64,000 nt of DNA from Promethearchaeota archaeon (GCA_019057775.1 JAHLWT010000251.1:1-64000); one strand, 5' to 3'. Counted from the stretch's first letter, positions 24,863 through 33,632 are shown. Numbers and translations are program-made. The notes: generated by a model not told the origin, from the sequence alone.

Positions 24863-27730
24863 ATGATCGAAAAAGGTAAGGACTCTTCAATTTGTTGTAA
24901 TTATTGTGGATGGAAAATTCCAAATAATGTTATAAGAATAATTAGTGAAAGCGTAGAATCATTATTTTGTGAATTTTGTGGAACGCAAATTAAATTAAAT
25001 ATCAATTCTAATAGGAGAAAATATGACAAGGAGAATTTAAAGGATACAAATATATCAAATTCCTCAGGAAATAGTAAAATTAAAAAATCTCAAAAAACCT
25101 CTGTAAGCCTAATTTTAAGAGATGAATATTTCCCCAGAATCTTTAAAAAGAATCTAATAATTGTTATATCTCGTTTAATATACACTTATATAAGGGAATG
25201 GGAAAAAGATACAAAAACCAGTGCTAACCGAGATATTATTACAAAATCTTCTATTTATAACCTGGCTTGTAAAATAAAACCAATAATTGATAACAAAATT
25301 TCAAACAATTTTCTAGGAAATTTACATCGTATTACTATTGAGGAATTTGAAGATTTGTTAAGAGTATTACAAAATAAATTACACACTGATGAACTTTACT
25401 TAAAACATTTTAAATATTTTTTGCTTTGGTTAATTAAAACAGTTATTAAGATAAAGCTTGAAATGTGGGATAGGAAGAACATCCCACCTTTTCACTCAAC
25501 AATTCTTAAGGACTTAAAAGAATATAACTTTGATTTTTCTTGTATAACTTTAAAAAAAAATGAATTTAAGAGAAAAATTTTAGGAGAATTAGATGAATTA
25601 TCTGAAAAATATGAGAATTCGGCCATATTAAACTCTATATCAAAAAAGATTCTCGCTGATGTGTTCTCACTTCCTAAAAAATTAAAAAAAAATGATTTAC
25701 CTTCTGGATTTCGGAGTAACCCAAAATATCTTGCATCTGTGTTAATTTATTACGGTTTAAGGCATGAAGATTATAATTCTCAACATCCAGAATTTAGACT
25801 CTATGGTGTTGGTGATTATATTAGAAATAATTACACAAATAATAGCACAATGAAAAGGGCGATGACCACTTTACCTTCAAAAGTTTATGAATTTTTGTCC
25901 GAAGGGATTAAAGGTAAAATTCTATATTTTCCAAGAGGAAGGAAAGAAACTAATGAGGCAATAAAGAAAAAAGTTAAAGATATAAAATCTATGGGAAAGA
26001 ATAAAGAATTTTTCGATAATCTTAAAAAATCTATTAGGAAATACTGTAAAAATCTAGATGATCCTGAAATTTTATACAATTTAACATTAGATATTTTAAG
26101 AGACTCATTACAACCACCGAAGAAATTAAACTATTTAGAGTTACTAGAAAAAGTTAGATATAGCTTACCTAAATATTATGCAGTAGGTTTTATTTTTTTT
26201 GCTATCAACCACAAGTCCTATAAGGATATTACTATAAATATTACCGCGTTTTCAAATAATTATTTCAAGGATTTTAAAAAATCTAATTATTCAATTATAT
26301 CAAAATTATACAATTATCTTAGTCAACAAATAAGAAATAAAATCAATTACTCACCTAAAGAAAGGTTTGACTCAGACAAGGAATTTAATGAAAATTTAGT
26401 TTGGGAGCTTTTTTCTGAATATTTAATCATTTTTGATTCCTCTATTCATAAAGATTTATTAAAAAATGCAAAAGAACTATATGGTATTGCTAAGCTAAAT
26501 GGATTTAATCCTAAATTATTAAGTTCTAAAAATCCTAAATATTTAGCCTTTACTCTAGTGTTTTTTAGTTTATTAAATTCAGATTATGAACAAATAACAA
26601 AAGATCAACTTTTTGAAAGGTTTAGGGAAAATCATTTCGAAATAAGTCATACAATAGCAAATAAAGATATCAATATATTTCATTTTTTCGTCAAGGATTC
26701 ATTAATAAGGTCTCCAAGAATGGTTACAGATGAGTATTTTTTTAAAGATAAACTAGAAAGGCTAAAAAGGAATTCCATAAAAGAGAAAAGGTTTGATAAT
26801 GAAGTATTTTACGATTTAATCTTAAATACCTTAAAATTATATAAGAATAATTTTGAAAAATTTGTTAGTGATTTAACTTTTATATCATCGCAAGGAATAA
26901 AAAGGACATTGGAGAGATTATCAAATCCCAATGTATTTGATAAGGAATTATATTTGATGAAATTTCTAAAAGATTATAAGGATTTAATTAAAAATTTAAA
27001 AGTAAAGTCAAAAGAAAAAGAGAGTCTATTAGCACTATTAAAAAAATTTGAGCAGAGGAGAAAAAAGTATTATAAGTATGAAGAGAATAAATCCAAAAAA
27101 AAAGAGAGAGAAAAAGAAAGATATCTGAAATATGGAGATTTCTTCTATTCTCATAAAATAAGAGTTGAAAGATTCCTTCTGATGCTTGGGTTTAGTCCAT
27201 ATGATGGTTTTGATTTATGGAAAAACAAAATCTATATAAACGGAAAACACAGAATATATGCTAATTTTCACCATTTTCGTTATAATCCAGAAGAACAATC
27301 TAAGGGTGATCTTCTGTTCATACCAATAAAACCACCAAAAAAAGTTAGAACTGGAGACTATTTAAGTAGAATTTATTTAACTCATAATATGATCTCAGGT
27401 TTAGAAGGAAATATAAAAAGATGTGACATTTCAGATGAAACAAGATCAAAAATACTAAAAAAGCTTCAAAAAATAGAACAATCAATCGAGTATAATTCTC
27501 TCATCTTGGAGAAAGCTATTTTTACTCAAAATCACAAGGTTTTGTATGATTTAAAAAATTGGTCTGAAGAAGATATAAACAATGCAATAAACAGATTAAA
27601 AGATACTAAATTTACTTGGGCAAGAAAACTGGAAAAATATCTCCCTACTGCAAATGGTTATGAAAATGAACGAATTAATGCTAAAGAAAAAGATGTAATA
27701 ATTAAGAGAATTAGGAAAAGAATTATATAA
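24863..27730 (+). CDS. 955-aa zinc-ribbon protein with repeated cyclin-like helical segments
   Basis: ATG 24863. An N-terminal TFIIB-like zinc ribbon (CCNYCGWKIP...CEFCGTQI, about 11-45) is followed by a long, Lys/Asn-rich helical body. Three segments share the pattern PKYLAxxLIYYGL/PKYYAVGFIFFAI/PKYLAFTLVFFSL (near residues 292, 433 and 555), resembling the helix of TFIIB cyclin repeats, each followed by a YDY/SYK-like turn. A charged coiled coil (about 710-760) precedes a C-terminal domain with FHHFRYNPEE...LLFIPI...THNMISGLE, vaguely HNH-like. Function unknown; a transcription-factor-derived or selfish-element origin are both possible. Confidence 0.5.
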   Translation: MIEKGKDSSICCNYCGWKIPNNVIRIISESVESLFCEFCGTQIKLNINSNRRKYDKENLKDTNISNSSGNSKIKKSQKTSVSLILRDEYFPRIFKKNLIIVISRLIYTYIREWEKDTKTSANRDIITKSSIYNLACKIKPIIDNKISNNFLGNLHRITIEEFEDLLRVLQNKLHTDELYLKHFKYFLLWLIKTVIKIKLEMWDRKNIPPFHSTILKDLKEYNFDFSCITLKKNEFKRKILGELDELSEKYENSAILNSISKKILADVFSLPKKLKKNDLPSGFRSNPKYLASVLIYYGLRHEDYNSQHPEFRLYGVGDYIRNNYTNNSTMKRAMTTLPSKVYEFLSEGIKGKILYFPRGRKETNEAIKKKVKDIKSMGKNKEFFDNLKKSIRKYCKNLDDPEILYNLTLDILRDSLQPPKKLNYLELLEKVRYSLPKYYAVGFIFFAINHKSYKDITINITAFSNNYFKDFKKSNYSIISKLYNYLSQQIRNKINYSPKERFDSDKEFNENLVWELFSEYLIIFDSSIHKDLLKNAKELYGIAKLNGFNPKLLSSKNPKYLAFTLVFFSLLNSDYEQITKDQLFERFRENHFEISHTIANKDINIFHFFVKDSLIRSPRMVTDEYFFKDKLERLKRNSIKEKRFDNEVFYDLILNTLKLYKNNFEKFVSDLTFISSQGIKRTLERLSNPNVFDKELYLMKFLKDYKDLIKNLKVKSKEKESLLALLKKFEQRRKKYYKYEENKSKKKEREKERYLKYGDFFYSHKIRVERFLLMLGFSPYDGFDLWKNKIYINGKHRIYANFHHFRYNPEEQSKGDLLFIPIKPPKKVRTGDYLSRIYLTHNMISGLEGNIKRCDISDETRSKILKKLQKIEQSIEYNSLILEKAIFTQNHKVLYDLKNWSEEDINNAINRLKDTKFTWARKLEKYLPTANGYENERINAKEKDVIIKRIRKRII

Positions 27731-27806
27731 TTCTGGAAAAATTTTTTAATGTTGCTTTATTCTAAAACTTACTAAGTTTAAAAAAAATATTATTCTAAGA
27801 AACTTA

Positions 27807-27878
27807 GGACGCAAATTAAAGCGGCTTCAATATAAAAAAGATATTGAAATGAGTTATAACACTTCTAATTTTGCGTTC
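27807..27878 (+). ncRNA. Candidate structured RNA upstream of the L11 operon
   Basis: An outer pairing of about 12 bp (GGACGCAAATTA with TAATTTTGCGTTC, one bulge) encloses a perfect 8-bp hairpin TTCAATAT/ATATTGAA with a 7-nt loop (27826-27848). It lies 57 nt upstream of the L11 start and 76 nt after the preceding gene. It could be an mRNA leader, a terminator-like element, or a small RNA; strand is assumed from the flanking genes. Confidence 0.4.
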
Positions 27879-27934
27879 TTATTTTTTAGAGAATTATTTG
27901 AGTTAAATTAAATAAAAAGAAATAGTGAGAATTG

Positions 27935-28469
27935 GTGAGTGAAAAAGGAAAAATAGTTGTAAAGGCTCTTGTGACTGGTGGGAGTGTTTATAATATTTAA
28001 TCATATCGATTAAACCCCAAACGCATCAGGAGGGCCGCCTATAGGTCCCGCAGTTGGACCAACGGGTATTAATATTAAAGATGTAGTGGACGAAATCAAC
28101 AAGCAAACAATTATCTTTAAAGGCTTAACAGTACCAGTGAGAATTGAATGTGATGCTGAAACAAAACAATTTAAAATATTCATCGAAACGCCCTCAACAG
28201 CTTCACTCTTGCTTAAAGAAGTAGGATCTGAAAAGGGAAGTTCTTCGAGTTCAGAAGAAAAAATAGGTAACTTAACACTTGAACAAATACAAAATGTTGT
28301 TAATGCTAAGAAAGATAAGTTTTTAGATAAAACTTATAAGGCATCAATAAAAACTGTTTTAGGTACAGCTTTATCAGTGGGTCTTACTGTGGAAGGAGAA
28401 GATCCTAGAATAATACAAAAACGAATAGACAATGGAGAATACAATGACAAAATAAAAGGTGAATTGTAA
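27935..28469 (+). CDS. rpl11: Ribosomal protein L11 (uL11), intron-containing
   Basis: Exon 1 (27935-27984, GTG start) encodes the L11 N-terminus MSEKGKIVVKALVTGG; exon 2 (28022-28469) resumes with A-S-GGPPIGPAVGPTG, the conserved L11 proline-rich stretch. The two are out of frame because of a 37-nt insert (27985-28021). Removing it gives a 165-residue protein with no loss, codon AGC (Ser) spanning the joint. L11 forms the GTPase-associated centre with 23S rRNA. It heads the L11-L1-P0-P1 operon. A start at GTG 28086 would delete the conserved N-terminus, so it is not preferred. Confidence 0.8.
27985..28021 (+). other. Putative 37-nt BHB intron in the L11 gene
   Basis: The pre-mRNA can form inner helix GUUUA/UAAAC, 3-nt bulges AGU and AAC, and a 4-bp central helix UGGG/CCCA, directly adjacent and in the order of an archaeal bulge-helix-bulge. 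Cutting after the second base of each bulge (AG^U, AA^C) removes 37 nt and restores the L11 frame. An outer exon helix is weak, as in relaxed motifs. The insert also has an alternative 7-bp hairpin TTTAATC/GATTAAA. Confidence 0.6.
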
Positions 28470-28472
28470 AGA

Positions 28473-29201
28473 TTGAAAGTAGATGATAAATTATTAATGA
28501 GATCCCTCAATGCTGCAAAGGATCTTTCGGTAATTAAAAAAGAAGGCTATAAAGATAAGATTAGAAAATTTGATGAATCAATCGATATCATTATAAATAT
28601 AAAAGATGTGAATATGAATGAACCTAAAAATAGAATTGACAAGGAACTTATCTTAACACATCATATAAGTGCATCTGATAAACCAAATATATGTATAATT
28701 GCATCTGAGGAAATATTACTAGAAGCTAAAAAACTAGGTGTTGACACACTCGATTCTGATGGCTTAATCAGTTTGAATAATGAAGAGAAAAAATACAAAA
28801 AAAAATTTGCAAAGAAATATGATTTTTTTGTTGTAGAAGATAAGATGATGAGAGATGTTGCACGGTACTTAGCAAGGTTTCTTGGACCCGTTGGTAAAAT
28901 GCCAAAACCATTTCCTAAAGGGTATGGAATAATTTCAAGTCCGGAAGACTTAAAGACTGCATTTGACAGATATAAAAGAATTATTCGCATTCAGATGAAA
29001 AAACAGCCTATAATTTTCGCAACAATCGGGAAAAGGTCAATGGAAGCAAGTAAGTTATTTGAAAACATTAAAGTAGTTGTGAATTTTATTGCCGATCAAA
29101 TGCCGCACAAATTTAACAACTTTAAATCGATGTACTTCAAATCAACAATGGGAAGGCCAGTAAAAGTAGCGGAAGAATTCCTAAAAACTATTGAGGTGTA
29201 A
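28473..29201 (+). CDS. rpl1: Ribosomal protein L1 (uL1)
   Basis: 242 residues from TTG 28473 (an internal ATG at 28497 is an alternative). The protein binds 23S rRNA at the L1 stalk and, in methanogens, represses its own operon. Recognised from the central FLGPVGKMPKPFPKG with flanking RDVARYLARF and the C-terminal IKVVVNFIAD...STMGRPVKV. It starts 3 nt after the L11 stop. Confidence 0.93.
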   Translation: MKVDDKLLMRSLNAAKDLSVIKKEGYKDKIRKFDESIDIIINIKDVNMNEPKNRIDKELILTHHISASDKPNICIIASEEILLEAKKLGVDTLDSDGLISLNNEEKKYKKKFAKKYDFFVVEDKMMRDVARYLARFLGPVGKMPKPFPKGYGIISSPEDLKTAFDRYKRIIRIQMKKQPIIFATIGKRSMEASKLFENIKVVVNFIADQMPHKFNNFKSMYFKSTMGRPVKVAEEFLKTIEV

Positions 29202-29205
29202 ATGT

Positions 29206-30099
29206 ATGATCAAAAATAAGCATATATCACAATGGAAAATTGATGAGATTACTCATTTAGTTGAGTTATTAAAGACTCATAAAAATATTGCTGTTATCGA
29301 GGTTGCCCATATTAATGATATGCAAATCCAAACAATAAAGAAAATTCTCAGAGGAAAAGCTATTTTTAGAATGTCTAAAAAATCTCTTCAATTGCGAGCA
29401 ATTGAGAAATATAAAAGTAAGGTTAAAAAGAAAAATCTTGATAAATTAGCAGAAAATATACCTGGACAATCTAGTTTAGTATTTACTAACCTAGATTTAT
29501 TTGAATTAAAAAAAATATTTCTTGAAAATGAGTGGATGGTCCCGGCAAAACCAAATGAAATCACACCTGTAGATATTTGGGTTCCAGGGGGAGACACTGG
29601 ATTGCCAACAGGTCAGGTAATCAGTGAATTAAACATGACCTTACGATTACCTACTAGAATTATGAATGATACTATACACATACGTGAAGATACAAGAACC
29701 CATAAAATTGGTGATTTAGTTACTGTTAAGCAAGCAGCAGTACTGAAAAAACTAGGAATTGCTCCAATAGAATCATTGATTAAAATTCATTTCGCTTGGA
29801 ATGATGGTGAAATAATCCCCGAAGAGATTCTTTATATGGATATTGAACAATTTAAACAAGAGGTTGTTACAGGATACCGAGAAGCATTAGCTATTCTATT
29901 TGAAATGCCATTTTTCCAAGAAGATTTGTTGGAAGAATATATACAGAAAGCTATATCTCAAGCAAATATTGTAAATGCTATTGTTTTTGGTGAAGGTATC
30001 CAAATTACTGCTGAAGAAGAAAAACCCCAGGTTGAAGAAAAGAAAGAAGAAAAAAAAGATGATTCTGAGAGTGTAGGAATTGGGGGATTATTTGGTTGA
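29206..30099 (+). CDS. rpl10: Ribosomal protein P0 (uL10)
   Basis: 297 residues from ATG 29206, preceded by GAGGTG; the start overlaps the L1 3' region closely. P0 anchors the P1/L12 dimers to L11-bound rRNA. Features: N-terminal KNKHISQWKIDEITHLVELL, rRNA-binding core, the archaeal insertion PTRIMNDTIHIREDTRTHKIGD, L12-binding helices, and the acidic tail ending in VGIGGLFG, shared with P1. Confidence 0.93.
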   Translation: MIKNKHISQWKIDEITHLVELLKTHKNIAVIEVAHINDMQIQTIKKILRGKAIFRMSKKSLQLRAIEKYKSKVKKKNLDKLAENIPGQSSLVFTNLDLFELKKIFLENEWMVPAKPNEITPVDIWVPGGDTGLPTGQVISELNMTLRLPTRIMNDTIHIREDTRTHKIGDLVTVKQAAVLKKLGIAPIESLIKIHFAWNDGEIIPEEILYMDIEQFKQEVVTGYREALAILFEMPFFQEDLLEEYIQKAISQANIVNAIVFGEGIQITAEEEKPQVEEKKEEKKDDSESVGIGGLFG

Positions 30100-30175
30100 T
30101 TATTAACCAAATTCTAAATGATGTTTACAAAATTATTAAAAAAAAAATAAAAAAAAAAATTAGAGGTTAAAAAAA

Positions 30176-30466
30176 ATGGAAAGTATTTATGCCGCACTTT
30201 TGCTCCATAAAATTGGAAGTGGTATTACAGAAGCGAAGGTAGAAAAAGTTTTAAATGCAGCAGGCGCGAAAATTGATAAAGAACAAATCGTCAAACTTAT
30301 TGCTGGATTAAAAGACACAGATATTACAGAAATCATAAAAACAGCAAGCACAGCACCAATTATGGCTACTCCCTCTGGAGGGGCTGGTGAGGAGAAAAAA
30401 GAGGAAAAGAAGGAAAAAGAGGAAGTAAAAGAGGAAGAGCCAACCGGTATTGGAAGTCTCTTTTAG
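30176..30466 (+). CDS. rpl12: Ribosomal protein P1 (archaeal L12)
   Basis: 96 residues: N-terminal helical dimerisation domain (MESIYAALLLHKIGS...), flexible Ala/Gly hinge (ATPSGGAGE), a Lys/Glu tract, and the terminal EPTGIGSLF that recruits translation factors. Last gene of the L11-L1-P0-P1 operon. A GAGGT run 11 nt before ATG is the ribosome binding site. Confidence 0.93.
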   Translation: MESIYAALLLHKIGSGITEAKVEKVLNAAGAKIDKEQIVKLIAGLKDTDITEIIKTASTAPIMATPSGGAGEEKKEEKKEKEEVKEEEPTGIGSLF

Positions 30467-30537
30467 ATGAGAGAATAGAGTAAAAGTAACACAAAATTGA
30501 AAATTAAAATAATTAATATCCAAGAAGAGACAATTAG

Positions 30538-30551
30538 TCTTTTTTTTATTT
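30538..30551 (+). terminator. Probable T-rich terminator of the stalk operon
   Basis: A run of eight Ts (30540-30547) followed by ATTTATTTC about 70 nt after the P1 stop, in the style of archaeal intrinsic termination. No hairpin is needed or seen. Confidence 0.35.
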
Positions 30552-30754
30552 ATTTCTTTAAAATATAATGATCTAAAATATTAGATAAACAAGAATCACA
30601 TTTTTATCCAATTAAAATCATAATCCAAATCAAAAACTTTTTTTTAAATTCATTTTTTTCTAAATCACATTCAAGTTTAAGAATTAGTTTATAATTATTT
30701 GATAAAATAAATGCTATTATGGTAGCTCAAAAAGACTCCCGTTGTTGATCAATT

Positions 30755-32242
30755 ATGGCTGGTAAATTTCTTAAGTTCTTTTCTCCGTTTGTTAGGGTAA
30801 TGCCAGAGATAAAACAACCTCAACGTGAAGTCTCGTTTAAAGAGAAATTTATCTGGACTGCTGTCGTTTTAATTATATATTTGATAATGTCTAATATACC
30901 ACTATATGGTGTAAACCTTGAAGAATCAACTGATTACTTTTACTGGCTGAGAGTTATTCTTGCAAGCCAAAGAGGTACATTGACAGAGCTTGGTATTGGA
31001 CCTATAGTCACTTCTGGTCTTATCATGCAATTACTCTTAGGATCTAAGATTATTAATGTAAATATGGCTGATCCATATGATAGAGCTATGTTTACTGGAG
31101 CTCAAAAAGTACTATCGGTATTTTTAACAATATTTAATTCAATTGCCTACATAATGGGAGGTGCTTTTGGCCCTTTAACAGGTGAAGGTGCTTTAGGGAT
31201 ATCAGGAATATTTTTCATATTCTTTCAACTACTATTTGCGGGTATAATTATTATTTTATTGGATGAAATACTTCAAAAAGGATGGGGTCTTGGAAGTGGA
31301 GTGTCCTTGTTCATAGGTGCTGGAGTTGCTGGTCAGATTTTTTGGAACTCTTTTAGTTTTATTGTCGCTCCAGATAATATCCCAAGAGGGATTGTGATTG
31401 CCTTTTTTACTGTGTTATTTGATGGTAAGTCTGATACAAATCTTGATGATCTTTTAACAAGAGGGGCTTATCCCTCATTACTAGGAATTGGAACGACTGT
31501 ATTTATTTTCTTATTGGTAATTTGGTTCGAATCAACGAGAGTAGAAATACCGCTAGCATACCGTGGGTACCGTGGATTTAAGGGGAAATACCCCATGAAA
31601 CTGCTTTATGTGTCTAATATCCCCGTCATCCTAGTTAATGCTTTATATGCAAATATATTATTCTTTGGACAATTAATAGCAGGTCCGGATGCGGCCATAC
31701 GTGCTACAAATGGAGGATTTATCAACGACTTCTGGATCGACTTAATTGGGGTTTTTGTAAGACAAGAAGGAGCAGGGGGCGTAACTGGTGGCCAACTTAT
31801 ACCAAAAGGGGGTTTAATTTGGTTAATTACTCCACCAATGGGTCTACTTGATTTGAGAACTTATCCTTTAAGGGCTGTCTTCTATCTGATAGTATTTACT
31901 TTTCTTTGCATAATGCTCGGCCGTCTCTGGGTTGAGGTCTCAGGTCTAGCTCCAAGAGATATAGCCACCCAAATTCTTGATTCAAAAATGCAAGTTCCGG
32001 GCTTCAGAAGCTCCCCGAAAATAATTGAGAAAATTCTAAAGCGCTATATCCCTACTTTAATAATACTAAACGGGATCATCATTGCATTTTTAAGCTTCAT
32101 GGCGGACAGTTTGGGGGCTCTCACCTCGGGGACAGGGCTACTATTAGCTATAGGAATAATTCATAATTATGCCGAGACGATCAGTAAGGAGCTAGCTGCC
32201 TCACAATATCCAGGAATGCGAGCAATGCTCGGAATGGATTAA
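30755..32242 (+). CDS. secY: Preprotein translocase subunit SecY (Sec61 alpha)
   Basis: 495 residues with ten predicted membrane helices; channel of the Sec translocon. Recognisable features: ASQRGTLTELGIGPIVTSG in the plug region, DEILQKGWGLGSGVSLFI, FESTRVEIPLAYRGYRGF in the cytosolic loop 6, and the C-terminal SKELAASQYPGMRAMLG. In many archaea secY follows L15; here it lies downstream of the stalk operon, about 23 kb from L15, with the DUF106 gene next. Confidence 0.95.
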   Translation: MAGKFLKFFSPFVRVMPEIKQPQREVSFKEKFIWTAVVLIIYLIMSNIPLYGVNLEESTDYFYWLRVILASQRGTLTELGIGPIVTSGLIMQLLLGSKIINVNMADPYDRAMFTGAQKVLSVFLTIFNSIAYIMGGAFGPLTGEGALGISGIFFIFFQLLFAGIIIILLDEILQKGWGLGSGVSLFIGAGVAGQIFWNSFSFIVAPDNIPRGIVIAFFTVLFDGKSDTNLDDLLTRGAYPSLLGIGTTVFIFLLVIWFESTRVEIPLAYRGYRGFKGKYPMKLLYVSNIPVILVNALYANILFFGQLIAGPDAAIRATNGGFINDFWIDLIGVFVRQEGAGGVTGGQLIPKGGLIWLITPPMGLLDLRTYPLRAVFYLIVFTFLCIMLGRLWVEVSGLAPRDIATQILDSKMQVPGFRSSPKIIEKILKRYIPTLIILNGIIIAFLSFMADSLGALTSGTGLLLAIGIIHNYAETISKELAASQYPGMRAMLGMD

Positions 32243-32466
32243 AGAGGAAAATTGGATATTAGATACTACATTTCTAGAATTTTTATCTTCAGATTCAAAT
32301 ATTTATTGTTAAAATAAAATTAATCTGGAAGTGTTATACAGTTATGATATTATCTTTTTGAGAATCTCTTAATTCTTTTTTAAATACAATTGCGTTTGAT
32401 GTTAACGGTTCTGAAAACAAATATCTAAAAACTTTATAACAAAATTAACTTACATAAAGTAGAGAA

Positions 32467-33072
32467 ATGATAGATTTAATTTTTAAAAATGCATTTATAG
32501 ATTTGGTTGATTCTCCTCCAGGTTCTATGTTTTTTGTATTATTAGTAGCAACAACCACAGCTCTAATTAGTACAGGTTTAACAAAGTGGTTAGTGGACAC
32601 TGAAGAAGTTAATCGAAAACAAAAACAGATTAAAGCACATGAAGAAGAGAAAAAAAAGATTGTTGATATGGCTGAAACTGATCCAGAGCGATATAAAAAG
32701 GCTCGAAAACGCTATGAACGTAAAGATCAAATGTTAAAAAAAACTCAACAAAAAATGGCGATGCAACGTTTAAAACCTACTTGTGTAACTTTCTTACCTA
32801 TGATAATAATATTTTCCGTTATTAGAACGATATTTAGTAATAATCCAGTAGCTCTCTCACCTATGCATGCGAATGATTGTTTCATGATTGGGGATTATAT
32901 AAAGGCAGGGAATAGCATTTGGCTTAATTTTACCGCATGGTATTTCCTCTGTTCCTTAGGGATTAATACAATGGTTCAAAGATTATTAAAATTGCAAACT
33001 CAAGCTTCTGGAGGCATGGGCGGCATGTTCGCGGGCCAGAAAGCGAAAGCTTTAGAATTTCCAGACGTGTGA
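32467..33072 (+). CDS. DUF106 (EMC3/YidC-like) membrane insertase
   Basis: 201 residues: TM1 (about 20-40), a cytosolic coiled-coil hairpin (about 50-100, KQKQIKAHEEEKKK... KTQQKMAMQRLKPT), then TM2 and TM3 (105-125 and 155-180). This is the archaeal Oxa1-superfamily protein related to EMC3/TMCO1, which helps insert membrane proteins with SecY. It commonly lies near secY. The C-terminus GGMFAGQKAKALEFPDV is echoed downstream at 33127. Confidence 0.85.
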   Translation: MIDLIFKNAFIDLVDSPPGSMFFVLLVATTTALISTGLTKWLVDTEEVNRKQKQIKAHEEEKKKIVDMAETDPERYKKARKRYERKDQMLKKTQQKMAMQRLKPTCVTFLPMIIIFSVIRTIFSNNPVALSPMHANDCFMIGDYIKAGNSIWLNFTAWYFLCSLGINTMVQRLLKLQTQASGGMGGMFAGQKAKALEFPDV

Positions 33073-33126
33073 AAAAGAATTTATCCTATTTTCTTAGTAG
33101 AAATATTATTTTTTATTTTTTAAATC

Positions 33127-33168
33127 GCTGGACAGAAAGCAAAAGCTCTAGAATTTCCAGATGTGTAA
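33127..33168 (+). repeat. Duplicated 3' end of the DUF106 gene
   Basis: Thirteen codons plus stop (AGQKAKALEFPDV) repeat the end of the preceding gene exactly at protein level, 96 nt downstream and in the same frame, but differ at several synonymous positions and in the stop (TAA versus TGA). There is no start codon and an in-frame TAA lies just upstream. It may be a recombination scar, or a metagenomic assembly join between strain variants. Confidence 0.65.
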
Positions 33169-33176
33169 AAAATAAG

Positions 33177-33309
33177 CGCAACGGGAGGGATTTTCGTTCT
33201 CCTACGAGGAGTATGAAGGGTTTCGAACCCCCGCGTGCATGAACACACTGGCTTTCTGGGATGATGTTCCACTCCAAGCCAGCGCCGTACCAGGCTAGGC
33301 AACCGTTGC
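33177..33309 (-). tRNA. tRNA-Ser(GGA) with two introns
   Basis: Acceptor GCAACGG/CCGTTGC pairs perfectly with discriminator G. D stem GCC/GGC, anticodon stem CTGGC/GCCAG, a 15-nt class II variable arm, and T stem GGGGG/CCCTC. An 18-nt intron (33254-33271) sits at 37/38: central helix UUGG/CCAG, bulges AGU and AAA; the spliced loop TTGGAGA has anticodon GGA. A second, 31-nt intron (33191-33221) sits in the T-loop at 59/60: central helix UUCG/CGAA, bulges AAA and AAU, outer helix the T stem itself; the spliced loop is TTCGAAT. Mature length 84 nt. CCA is not encoded. Confidence 0.88.
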
Positions 33310-33359
33310 TATTTATTATAAAAAATAGAAAGTAATAAAATTGAATTAATTTTTTTTAT

Positions 33360-33632
33360 TTACTTTATTGGAATTGAAACTGGTTCATTCATTTTCTTTT
33401 CTAAATTTGCCTTTTTAATTGCGGTTTCGATCTCCTCGTGTGAGGCTCCTTTTTTAATTTCTAATATCTCTGCTATTGGTTCAATATGGTTAAAGTTAAC
33501 TCTTCTTCTTCGAACTTTCAAACCATCAATTAGTAGGTAATTTTTATCAATGATATCTACAATAACGCAATGATATCCAGCTTCTCTTCCTAGGGTTTTT
33601 ACACATAATCTTCCTATATCATATACACTCAT
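33360..33632 (-). CDS. rpl14e: Ribosomal protein L14e (eL14)
   Basis: 90 residues, archaeal/eukaryotic only. The KOW-like start YDIGRLCVKTLGREAGYHCVIV and the DGLKVRRRRVNFNHIEP block are diagnostic. In other archaea it sits with cmk and cbf5; here cmk lies upstream on the same strand, consistent with that grouping, though cbf5 is not adjacent. Confidence 0.92.
   Translation of the reverse strand: MSVYDIGRLCVKTLGREAGYHCVIVDIIDKNYLLIDGLKVRRRRVNFNHIEPIAEILEIKKGASHEEIETAIKKANLEKKMNEPVSIPIK

Noticed and set aside
28086..28469. L11 starting at GTG 28086 as a short protein
   Set aside because: It would lose the conserved proline-rich N-terminal region that is fully encoded just upstream.
33120..33302. 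60-residue ORF over the tRNA-Ser gene
   Set aside because: It is a chance frame of the tRNA with its introns; no protein features.
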